NCBI GenBank assembly: GCA_015680685.1
Contig: MNCI01030304.1
Span: 1,342,656 to 1,406,655 of the forward strand
Source: Gnetum montanum
Lineage: Eukaryota > Streptophyta > Gnetopsida > Gnetales > Gnetaceae
Length of the DNA: 64,000 nucleotides
Direction: 5' to 3'
Shown: piece by piece, positions 33,346 through 43,589 of the stretch
Layout: each line of letters begins with the position of its first letter
How positions within the stretch are numbered: position 1 is the stretch's first letter
Translations under genes and position numbers: made by a program
Notes under the pieces: model-generated
What the model saw: the letters and a program-made list of their open reading frames with translations, nothing else
What the model was told of the DNA's origin: nothing
Database searches by the model: none

Positions 33346-35440
33346 AGAGTCACTTGGAGAAACTAGCTGCTACACATCATAGCCATAAGGATCAGGTTGT
33401 CGGTAAGGGTATTGATGTGTTGGCGGTAGCATCCCCCATGACTATGGGTATTGCCACTACTGATGCTATCCGATGGGTTGTGGTGGAGTTCCACTTGTAT
33501 AGTACGTTAGTGGTTGGTGGAACTGCCTTGGGTTACCTTGAGGATAAGGTAACCTTCAGGGTGTTTTCCATTGGTTGAGTCTAAGATTAAGCACATACAC
33601 CTCAGACTCCTGTAGATGTGAGATGATTAGACAACATCCCTTAGGATGGTCATAGTGGTAGATCTCACATCCACCGTCATCGTCTGTGTCTGAATCCACA
33701 ACTTCATCGGAGATAGTAATTTTCCCCTTACCCTTGTTATGTGCGGGGCTTGAATTTCTTCTTTGTCTTGTTCTTGTCACTACTTCGTTCCTCCTTAGAC
33801 TCTTCTACAATTTTCAAGATAGTTTCAAGTCTGGAGTCTAAGGAATCCCACAATTGATCCATCTTAGCCGATACTTCTATTTTTAGCTTTTGAATCGACA
33901 AGGTTTTTCTGTTCACCAACTCTTTGAGTGGTGACTCATCCTCCTCATCACAAAATTTCACTCCCTTCTTCTGAATGGAGGGGTCATGGTTGTATTCTTC
34001 CGCACTTTCCCTTTTTCATAGTTCACCTTCTTCTTTTGCTACTTTTTCCAACAAGCAATGAACTTCATGGGCTCTAAGTTCTGATAGTATTCCTTGGGCA
34101 TAAGTCCCAAGGGTTCTTCTAGTTTCATGCCTTAGCCCATCCACGATGTGGCGAAGTTGATCCCATTGAGCGTATCCATGGCCCAAGCAACAATGTAACA
34201 ATGTGTAGTAGTAGGCCATGGTAGCATCCAAGGGTTCATGAGTTCCTTGCTTCCATCCTTAGATCTGCTTACGCAAGTTAGACACTCTGGAGTACGTTTG
34301 ATACTTATCGTTGAAGAGTTATAACATTGTACTCCACCTCCTAATGGTTTCTAGTTCTAAGGACTGGTACCAACTCTCTACTTCCTTGGTGAGTGTCCTG
34401 GGAAACAACTTTAGTTTCTGCCACTTGTTCTCTATGTTCTGCAAGGCACTGTCATCATGGAATGCCTATAAATGATGCTACGGATTAGCATTGTATCCCC
34501 CTTCAAAGCACGGGATGTTATTCATATCTAAGCATTTGATCCGGCTATCTTTTAAATGCCTTGTTGGTATCCTAACTACCTCTATTATATCGAGCATACT
34601 TCGGGTTGCAAGTAGGGGCTCGGCATGATCATCTCTTTCATGATGCCTATGATGTCTTCGTTGTTCCCTACTCTCCCTTCGTTCATGCCCTTGTCCTCTC
34701 TCTCGACTCTCTTGTCGAGGTCTCTCATTTTTTCTACCTCTATCCTCACTGTTATGTTCTCTATGACTACGCCCAGAGGTGGAAGGAGAGGGTGAGTGAT
34801 GTGAAGAAGGGGAAGAAGAAGAACCATCACCGTGGCGATGTTTCCTACATTCTCTTCTATGGCTTCGGCCCCAATTGTGATGACAATCTAAGTGCTTGTC
34901 CTTGTCATGCATTGTAATTCCATTTATGAACAATTGGTGTTCATGGGCATTAGAACCAAGGTTGTGTATTGTGGAGCATAGGTTCTGATACCCCACCTCC
35001 TCACTATTGTTAGGAGGGGGAACATCTCCAATTTCACTTAGGACATGCAGGACCTCTTTTCCCTTCAATAGTGTATGTTGGCTCTCCTACCTTAAGTCCC
35101 TCATATGTTATAAAGTAGTGGGATGGTAATCCCTTATGTCAAAATTTTCTGCAACATATTCAGCATATGATTCTGTCATGTCAATCTGTGCCAAAGCACG
35201 AAGAAGCATGATTGGGACTGATCGATCTGGAGGTAACACGATGTTACCTTGCAAGTCCCTCCAGCACATCTGCTCATCTTGATGGAGGATAAAAGTAAAA
35301 TTGGAAATATACTCATTGAGATGAGTATATTCCACCCTATATTGTTGAGGAATTGGCGGATTTAGGTTATGTATTTTTGATTGCTGACTGTTTCTTGTAT
35401 GGTCCTTAGGTGGTGAATTGCTTTTTCTAGAAGAAGACAT
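33346..35440 (-). pseudogene. E3 gag, best-preserved copy of the family
   Basis: It starts at 35440 (MSSSRKSNSPPKDHTRN). The first block has a CWRDLQGNIVLPPDRSVPI segment. An Arg/His/Ser/Glu-rich segment follows (34600-34850, with RGRKNERPRQESRERG and RRHHRHHERDD). The gag core comes next (FEGGYNANP, WQKLKLFPRTL, ESWYQSLE, WSTM, YQTYSRVSNLRKQI), then a GTYAQGILSELRAHEV region, a probable coiled coil, and the CEIYHYDHPKGCC motif near 33620-33665. The Pro-rich tail runs to about 33000. Frame changes near 35100 and 33740 and scattered stops break it. Confidence 0.88.
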
Positions 35441-35566
35441 TGTTATTTATCAGTGTGCTAATTTACCATTATATAATTTTCTTTTAATTAATTAACTCGA
35501 AGGTTCGTTTAGGCTCCCAACGATGTGAGTGATGTCCTATGTTCTATTCAGTGCACAAACACTTAG

Positions 35567-35584
35567 TCCCCAGCAACGGTGCCA
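35567..35584 (-). other. E3 primer-binding site (tRNA-Asp type)
   Basis: The minus strand reads TGGCACCGTTGCTGGGGA, close to the tRNA-Asp complement. It adjoins the LTR end at 35586. Confidence 0.88.
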
Positions 35585-35585
35585 A

Positions 35586-36435
35586 TGATGAGTGGCAAGA
35601 TACCCCTACACTCAACCATATGAATATGAGCGTAGCACAAGTGATCTAGTCAAACTCCGTAGACTAAGTGCCTACATGCCCCATGGAACACTTAGGGTTA
35701 ATCATTCATTTTCTTCCTAGACTTACTTGTAGTTGTCATGGTGTATGGTTAAGTAAGTCCGAGGTATATGATTTTTATGATTTTTATGTTTTATGTCTCC
35801 TATGCTAACAAGGTGAAGGGTTGGGAAACTAGTTACTAACTCTAACTAATGAACTAAGCCTAAATTACCTAGCGTCAGCATCCGTTCCCACTTACCGTAC
35901 ACACCCTAAACCGATGCAACCATGGCTACCAAACGCTAATCATTGCTGGGATCACCACGCGTAACGCATGTGCTTGAAGTGGTCGTACTAAGGCACTTAA
36001 CTAGGAGAGAAGGGCTGAAAAGGAAAGCAGTAAATAACAGATAATAAATAACAATAAATAAATAACAGATAATAAAATCCTATTCCATGCGCTACAAGGT
36101 TTATCTAGAAAGCTCGTCTTGATTGTCATACACAAACTTATGTTCAGGTATAATGTTTGCTCAAATAAAGATCCGTTCACTTTGGGACTCCTACTGCGGG
36201 CACATGGAAAATATTCTATCTCTGGAGTGATCAATCTGCCATAGTTTCCCTGTTGTCTAGCCTAGGATGAGGAAACAAGGGAGAGCCACCTCTTATTTAT
36301 AGATATGATGACGCACCGTGATATCATGTATGCGATATCGCAGGGGAAGATGCAATATCACGTATGCAATATCGCAGGGGATGCGATATCACGTCGGACG
36401 TGATATTGCGGCCCATGCGATATTGCGTCCCATCA
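35586..36435 (-). repeat. E3 5' LTR
   Basis: 850 bp. Its U3 (36300-36430) contains a longer series of CGATATCGC/GCAATATCGC palindromic words than the 3' LTR, which accounts for the 51-bp difference. Confidence 0.92.
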
Positions 36436-36440
36436 GGAAC

Positions 36441-37936
36441 CATCCACAGTCATTGAAGCTGCACAAGATAACCATTGGATTGATGCCATGGAGAAAGAGC
36501 TACATCAAATTAATAAAAACAACACTTGGAGCCTAGTTCCTCATCTGTCTAGTAAGCCTATTATCGATTTAAAATGGATATTTAAACTTAAGAGAAATCA
36601 ATAAGGTAAAATAGAAAAATTCAAAGCTCACCTAGTTGCCAAAGGCTATCTCCAACAACAAGGTAGAGACTTTGATGATAACTTTGCTCCTATTTCATGG
36701 ATGGAATCCATGAGAATCTTTTTTGCCATTGCTGCACAAGCTGGCTATATGGTTTATCAACTAGATGTGGCTTCTACATTTCTCAATGGCATTCTTAATG
36801 GAGAAGTTTATGTGGAACAACCGTCAGGCTTTATTGATGAAGGAAAACAAAATCATGTTTACAAGCTCCATAAAGCATTATATAGGCTTAAGCAAGCTCC
36901 ACGTGCATGGTACGCACATATTCGTGCATTTTTCATGCAAGAAGGCTTCATTAATCTTTAGTCCCAAACAACAATATACAAAAAGGTATTTGGAGATGAT
37001 TTTATTTGTGTTTGTTTATATGTAGATGATTTAATCTATTTTTCATCTATAATTGCATTAGGAAATAATTTTCTTAATGCCATGAAAAAGGAATTCAAAA
37101 TGTTTGATTTAGGGAAGATGTCATACTTTTTGGGTTTTCAAGTTATCCAAAGAACAAAATCAATTTCCATATGCCAAATGAAATTTTCCTGATCCTTAAT
37201 TGAGAAATTTAGTATGATTAATTGTAATCCTTCAGACACACCACTTGCCCTTGGTACAAAACTTACCAAGGATGACAAATCCCCCTCTATCAACCCTTCA
37301 CTATACAGATCCCTTATTGGTAGTTTAATGTATCTCTCCAATACTCATCCCAATATCCAATATGTTGTAAACTACCTTTCTCAGTTCATGCAAGATCCAC
37401 ATGAATCACATTGGAAAGCTGCAAAATGGGTATTGCGATACTTGATAACTACAACAAATTTTGAGATCACATTGCATCAACATACAAATGTCAAGATATG
37501 GGGATACAATGATGTAGACTAGGGAGGCAACCTCAAAGATCAAAAGTCAACTTCCAATTTTTGTTTCTTCTTCGGTCCATCACTTATCTCATGGGGATCA
37601 AAGAAGCAATCTACAATCACCCTCTTAACAACTAAAGCAAAATACATTGCTGCATCGAATGCTTCTACTCAGGCCATTTGGATCCACTCCGTCTTCACTA
37701 AAATGGGATATACACTCAAACCTCCCATTCACTTATATTATGATAGCATAAGTGCTATTGCAATGGCTCATAATCTTATTCATCATGGGCATTCCAAGCA
37801 CATAGATATTAAGCATCACCATCTTAGAAGCTTGATCCAAGATAACATACTCAACATGGAGCATTGTGCAACTAAAGCACAAATGGCAGACACCTTTACA
37901 AAGATTCTAAGCAGTGAAAAGTTTGAGCCTTTTTGA
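36441..37936 (+). pseudogene. E6 pol, reverse transcriptase and RNase H
   Basis: This is the continuation of copia pol after E3. It begins with a TVIEAAQDNHWIDAMEKE block, then NNTWSLVP, AHLVAKGYLQQQG, YQLDVASTFLNG (36750-36795) and LYRLKQAPRAWY (36880). The catalytic YVDD block CLYVDDLIYF lies at about 37013-37042. Then come the connection blocks (SLIGSLMYLSNTHPNI) and RNase H (LYYDSISAIAMAHN, HIDIKHHHLR, ADTFTKILS). It is broken by stops near 36601, 36960, 37190, 37520 and 37936 and by frame changes, but all main motifs persist. Confidence 0.93.
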
Positions 37937-37967
37937 AACTTCCTAGGAGTTGAACCTCTTACCATCA

Positions 37968-37977
37968 TGGGGGGGTT
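37968..37977 (+). other. E6 polypurine tract
   Basis: ATGGGGGGGTT lies immediately before the 3' LTR start TGTGGGATATG. Confidence 0.75.
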
Positions 37978-38556
37978 TGTGGGATATGATGACTAGATGT
38001 TCCACAATAGAATTAGATATATCTCATCCATTAATCTATTTTAAATAAGATCCTATTCATGTAATTCTTATCCAATCCATGTTTAGGACATCCCATATTA
38101 AGAAGATCCTTAAATATGATGATAAGGATCATTAATCTATTTTAAAGATGAGATCTTATTCATGTAATTCTTATCCAATCCATGTTTAGGACATCCCATA
38201 TTAAGAAGATCCTTAAATATGATGATAAGGATCATTAATCTATTTTAAAGATGAGATCCTATTCATGTAATTCTTATCCAATCCATGTTTAGGACATCCC
38301 ATATTAAGAGGATCCTTAAATATGATGATAAGGATCATCCCCATGATTTTTGAGATTCATACTTATCTCTCCAAATCTATTCTTGGGAGATCAAGGCCTA
38401 TATAATTGTAGTAGCACATATTCATTCACAATAAAATAATAATAAAATATAAGACATACAGAAGTTAGAAATTTTAACAAGAGTTTTCTTGTCCTAACAA
38501 AGTTCTTTATTTCCTTTAAGCTTGTTTCTTAGATCCAGGGCCCTTTAGACTCTTTA
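37978..38556 (+). repeat. E6 3' LTR
   Basis: 579 bp, pairing with 26089-26572 but carrying one more internal unit. The terminal CA has become TA (38555-38556). It is followed by the exact duplicate GACTT. Confidence 0.92.
38030..38338 (+). repeat. Tandem 103-bp unit inside E6 3' LTR (three copies)
   Basis: Units lie at about 38030-38130, 38131-38233 and 38234-38338, each with TTCTTATCCAATCCATGTTT. The 5' LTR has two. Confidence 0.9.
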
Positions 38557-38690
38557 GACTTATCAAATAGAAATGTTGATTAGATTTATGATTTTTATAG
38601 TCATGATGGAAATCAACATTTTCTAAATGCATATAAAAACAAATCAAGAATCATTTTATGATGGTGAGGATGCTAAATTAGATGTACATT
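38557..38690 (+). pseudogene. Unknown exon pair, first copy, right remainder
   Basis: This continues the exon cut at 26088. It matches 39113-39220 (SNKNVDQRYYFYNHDGIQH in the second copy) at most positions. A stop falls early in the frame. Confidence 0.55.
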
Positions 38691-39335
38691 ATGATTATTT
38701 TTTATGTATAGGTATTTTATCAAAAATAATATGTTATCTTCATTTAGGACAATCGTCAAATGAGACTGTAGAAAGAATAATACATGGCAGTAACAATAAT
38801 CAACCTACTTATGTAAAATAAAATCATATTCTTTAGGTTAAAAAAATATAAAATCAAGTGTTATAGGAAGCATGTGTTTGTATATAAGTTATGTAGTTTT
38901 AACAAGAATAATGTTTTTAAATTCTAAAGAAATATTGCTTACCATTGAAAAGGAAAAAAAGTTGAAATTTAAAGTGTGAAGATGCTAAGAGATATAGTGT
39001 TTGTCCTTAGCAATTAAAATTAGGAAATGATAACTCTTTTCTAAAATTATGTTCCAAACATCATGGCAATATTGTTATAGATGGTATACCAAACAATTTT
39101 ATAGGATATGACTTGTCAAATAAAAATGTTGATCAAAGATATTATTTTTATAACCATGATGGAATTCAACATTCTTTTAATGCATACAAAAGAAAAAAAG
39201 AATATTTGTATGATGCTAAGGCTACTATGATTGATGATGACAATGATGATGATATTATCTGGAGTTTTTTATGGGAAAATGTAGACTTTCAAGCTTTTGA
39301 TGGAAATGGAAAAGTTGGGTTTTAAGATTGTAGTA
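38691..39335 (+). pseudogene. Unknown exon pair, second copy
   Basis: A short piece near 38750-38820 (ERIIHGSNNNQPTYVK) corresponds to EIIHEHDSTQPIYVD of the first copy. The longer piece (39020-39325) reads KLCSKHHGNIVIDGIPNNF, then GYDLSNKNVDQRYYFYNHDG, and ends in an acidic DDDNDDDIIWSF block and an FQAFDGNGKVGF end. No family was recognised. Its position after the receiver exons makes it a candidate for the rest of that gene, or for another captured gene. Confidence 0.5.
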
Positions 39336-39900
39336 AGTTATGGAAAGATGAGGGTAGAAGTTTACATTTGAAATTAGTGATTTTGAATATGTCAACATAG
39401 ATTAATTTTGTAAATTTTGATGAGACTATGAATGGCTTTATTTTATTAAGTATGTAGATGATTATGATGTTTTTTTTGTTATTTAGTCTATGTAGAAACA
39501 AATACTCATTGTTAGAAGTTGAATGTATTGATAAATTATATTAATTTGAATAAATATTATTATATCATATAAATATGTTAAGTAATGACATTTTGGTTGG
39601 AATGTGTTGCAAGTTGCAAAGGTTAATATTCAATGGTATTTTATCGATTTTCTTTGTCCAACCATTTCTCTCTTTTCCACCTCATGGAAAAGAAATCCAT
39701 TTGTTGATATCATGCTTACGTACAAACTTGTTACTCATCTATTTTATATCACAATCATAGTTTTTCATAGTAGAGTAGTTAAAGACTTCTATGCTTGAGT
39801 GAGAAGTGTGTTTAATAATTAAATCACTTTTCAAAACATAAATTTATTTTAAGTACAGATAGATAAATCAGCAAACAAGTTCTTTATGCATTGAGACCTA
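39336..39900. other. No gene seen
   Basis: AT-rich. Short ORFs have no internal support. Confidence 0.4.
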
Positions 39901-39949
39901 CATACAAAGATATTTACGATTAGTATTGTTTCTCTTTTTTTATTTTTTC

Positions 39950-40510
39950 AAGTAGCTTGATCCTTGTTTCTATGCTTCTTCATTTTGGACTCTAACTTTT
40001 CTATGACAATGAATCTATCTCTTGGTTTACAGCTGTAACTTTATTTCAACTCAAAACCTATGGAGAATACCAAAGCACCAATGGTATTGAATTATGTTTA
40101 TTTGATGTCATTTTTTTTCAAAAATAAGCAAAATCAATGCTCAACTTAAAAAGGATTAGGACATCAGGTAATTTTTTTGGTAGCATATAGTTTTTTCAAA
40201 TCCATTAAGAGGGTTCTATTTTCTCTAGCCAATCTGCTTATGTTCTAGTTGACCCTCACGAGTTACTCCCTCAACTAGTGGATGCTTTCTTTCAAAATAT
40301 TTTTTTGCTTCTCGATGGTGATCAACCTTGCATTCTCAACCACAAGTTGCTTATTTTCTTCCTATGTAGTAATCAATGCCTTCGCATGGGCATATGCTTG
40401 GGCTTCAATGATTGATTCATTTTTGACATTTATTGCTGCTGATGTGCTATAAATGCCTAAACAGATATTATTCAACATTGATTTTTTTCTATTTCCCATT
40501 TGATGTTGTT
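39950..40510 (-). pseudogene. Possible coiled-coil gene fragment
   Basis: On the minus strand near 40500-40200 one frame reads an AAINVKNESIIEAQAYAHAKAL block followed by heptad-like EENKQLVVENARLITIEKQ, with a stop inside. The composition is that of a coiled coil. There is no partner copy in the window and no family recognised, so this could be chance or part of the Helitron cargo. Confidence 0.3.
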
Positions 40511-41879
40511 GTATGCTAGAGATAAAAATGAATGAGGGAAGAATAAATAAATAAAGATGATGTAATGACTTTGTTTCAAAGAAGCTTGGAATAATTTCAG
40601 AAGGAGATGCATTACTTGTTACTACAATTTATATAGATGATTTGCTTTATTAAGGTTTCATGTTGTTTCCTTCAAAATCACTCAAGGTAGTGCTATCATC
40701 ATAAAAGGTACATGGCATGATAAATCATTATCCTAAGAAGGCTTGATTCATATGAATGATGAAAGTAGCAAACATGAATTTGTTGTTTACATATTTTAAA
40801 TAAAGTTAAAAATTGCTTCACTGGTTGGAAGAGATTGTATTCTATTAGTGAAATGCATCTTGAAAATTTGGAATCATTAATTGCGTAAATTGAAAAAAAA
40901 TGGACTAATCTAGAATTATTTATCTCATTTTGACTTTATGCTACAAATTTTCAAAGGCGACTTTTGATGCCATCTTTAAGTGCAACAATCCTAGTATGTT
41001 TTCTATTGTTAGCTATTTATTGACTCTACATATCAATATTTGAAAGCACAAAGTAGCAATTTGATTTTTGTTTTTTGAAACTATAGTCTTATGTAAGAAG
41101 TTTGGTTCTAAATATGCATTGGCTAAAAAATATAACATTTCATTAAGAACAGCCATAATAGTAAATGCTATTGAAATATTCATTTATTCAATGAGATAGC
41201 AACAATTTTTAAAATTTTATTTTTTCAAAATCTAAAGTTTGATATAAAGCATGTCATTCACAATTGTAAATGTTACAGAATACAATTACAAAATGCTTGC
41301 TTTAACAAAATTTGTCTTAATATAATGTAGGTTCTAAACATTATGACATTTTAATCACAGTAGTAAATGTCATAGAATACAATTATAGAATGTTTTCTTT
41401 AACAAAATATGTCTTAATATAATGTAGCTTTCAAATTTTATGTAGCTTTCAAAAGAGCTTATAGCAAGTAGAATAATTTATCTGTAAATAAAAAAGATAT
41501 GTGTAAGTAGCACATTAGTTAAAATAATGTATAGAAAAATGCACAACAATTTTTCAAATCAAATAGACAAAAACCTTACTTTATTATGTAGATAAGGATG
41601 TTTGTAAGGTAGATATTATTTTTTCAATATTGCAAAATTGTTTTATAGTTTCCTCTATTGGCTGGAGTTCCGTTATCTAACAAACATTGTTTCATCATTT
41701 TTGTACTTCTCTAAACTTTGATATAGAGACATAAATTTCAAACTCAAATAGACACCAAGCAACATTATCAAATATTTCTTAAAAGATTTTAAGTTCATTT
41801 TCCTACAAAACATGCAAAAGTTAAATATATAGTTTATATTTAAATTATCTTACATAATTTACACATGTACCTATTTTAA
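40511..41879. other. AT-rich stretch with a 97-bp tandem duplication
   Basis: Nothing coding was recognised. Two copies of a unit with period about 97 lie at 41252-41332 and 41344-41428; both include a TTTAACAAAA run and TGTCTTAATATAATGTAG. Confidence 0.55.
41252..41428 (+). repeat. Tandem duplication, period about 97 bp
   Basis: The two units share GTCTTAATATAATGTAG and the surrounding phrases with scattered differences. Confidence 0.8.
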
Positions 41880-43497
41880 TTTTAGTTCATGGCATTCATG
41901 TCTCAATAATCTTTTACCATCCTCATCATATATTGTCATCAAAGTTTATGTAGTATCATCCACCACTTTCATATGGAAAAGATACCTATTTCATGAAACA
42001 TAGGTTATCAATATCAATAATAATTTAACATTTATTTTATTAAATTGTAAATCAATGTACACTAATTTACCATAATTGATAATTTTTGTGTTTTATTCCA
42101 CAAGTAATACAATCATATAATATTTTTTTCTTATCCTTCTTTTGAGCTTTCTTCTCCAAAACCCTTAACATGGCATCTACATCTTGGACAAGCTATATAC
42201 CACAAATCTCTCATGGTTGATATGCTAATTATATAGGCAGCTACAATATAATTAACCTATGAAAAATATTTGAGTTATCTTTATTATATAAGTTTTTTAA
42301 AAATCAATTTTTTATTTTTTTATGACTTGACATACATTGCTAATATCAATAGACTAAGTTAATTCACATAATGTGGCTTGTTTTTTTTCTCTAGCTAATG
42401 TATTTTTTGATTCATTTATACTTGTATACCTATCAAAGAAAATAATTTCAACAAGTTTCAATAATTAACTATTTTATTTTTTAAAAAAAAATTCTTACCA
42501 TTCTTGTAATTTTCTTATTTCTAGAACGTTGGGATTAATGATAAGACCATTGTCATTGGATGTTGTTACACATTTTCCAAAGAAGTCTTTTACATAAACA
42601 TTTGAAAGCATTATAACTGGAGATGATGTTGTGTCTTTTTTAGTCATTCCATAAAGCTTTTCCCCTTCTACAATTGATAAATGCTTCCATAAAGTTACAA
42701 TTGTAGGCTCATCATTACTACGATCATAATACAAATGTAAGTTTAGAGTTATATCACTTCAACATATTTATATTATCATGAAATAAGAAATATTTTCTTA
42801 CCTTGGATCTAGTATTTCTAATTGTCTTCTTTCAATGGTTTGATCATTTACATGTCCTTTTAATGTATTGATTGGGCTTATTCCTATGACCATTTCAAAA
42901 GAAAGGTTAGTTAACAAATAAAATATATTACCAAATAATTAGCAATTCTACAAAATTACCTAGTTTTTCTTGTGAGTTGATATAAGAGTCCAGATTTATG
43001 AGCTTGATGAAAGTATACTTGTAATGTGGAATTTCTTTGGCCATATGATCTATTCAGTGGATTTTTGAAAATCTATTTAATACCATTTCATAATCACATT
43101 TTGTTTTATTAAATTTTATGTTCTTTCTTTGAATTTTTCCTCCATGAATGTGATATACATTCCCTACATGTAAACTAGCATTTGCTATCTTTGCATCTTC
43201 ATTGTAGGCTATGACTTGCATAACAAATTCTTATGAAAAGCAATGAGTTAGTAGCTATTCATATGTCAATACATTGCGATGAACATAGACAGAAATAATT
43301 GAAGTTGATAGCTCAGCATCCATTACTTGATAAATTTGTACTTTTTTTCCATCTTTGATATTTCCAAATGGTTTCATACTAGTTTTGTATATCACACAAA
43401 CTTCACAAACCCAATTTTTGTCATAATCCCCAAGAATAGATAATGGCATGAAACTTAGTAAAGTATCCATAAAGTTAATGAACACTATGTTATTCAC
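41880..43497 (-). pseudogene. RPA70-like single-strand DNA-binding protein of the Helitron
   Basis: Many plant Helitrons carry a copy of the large replication protein A subunit, which binds single-stranded DNA. On the minus strand, in order, come an N-terminal OB piece (43497-43255), an OB fold with TIVTLWKHLSIVEG, VIMLSNVYVKDFFGK and LIINPNVLEIRKLQEW (42734-42495, the strongest match), a zinc-ribbon start WYIACPRCRCHVK (about 42215-42175), and a C-terminal OB piece with YLFHMKVVDDTT and MTIYDEDGKRLL (41990-41890). Introns or frame breaks separate them. Stops show decay. It lies just downstream of the helicase in the same orientation. Confidence 0.78.
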
Positions 43498-43589
43498 ATA
43501 ATATTATTTTTTCTCATAACATACATAAATAAAAAATCATTTCTATTAACTAATATTTATTTCTAAAGTTTACAATATCATAAATGAAT

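Larger units (their letters stand above)
29388..36435 (-). mobile_element. E3: gypsy element with gag and protease only
   Basis: A minus-strand element of 7.0 kb with LTRs at 35586-36435 (5') and 29388-30186 (3'), a tRNA-Asp-type PBS and an exact GGAAC duplication. It belongs to the same family as E1 and E4, but no RT, RNase H or integrase is present. After protease it runs directly into the family's 3' non-coding region. It could have moved only with enzymes from a relative. It inserted into E6, between integrase and RT. Confidence 0.93.
26089..38556 (+). mobile_element. E6: Ty1/copia element, split by E3
   Basis: LTRs (26089-26572 and 37978-38556) start TGTGG and are flanked by an exact GACTT duplication. 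The order is PBS, gag, protease, integrase, RT, RNase H, PPT, which is the copia order. Without the nested E3 the element is about 5.4 kb, a normal copia length. It has few stops compared with the other elements, so it is among the younger insertions. Its host is the region of broken plant genes. Confidence 0.95.

Noticed and set aside
33354-33578. Plus-strand frame of 74 codons
   Set aside because: Antisense to the E3 gag tail. The same antisense frame appears in E1 (3356-3607), which reflects shared gag sequence, not a gene.
39340-41880. Helitron 3' terminus (hairpin plus CTRR)
   Set aside because: Several CTAG/CTAA-like ends exist in this AT-rich stretch and none has a clear hairpin by eye. 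A terminus profile search is needed.
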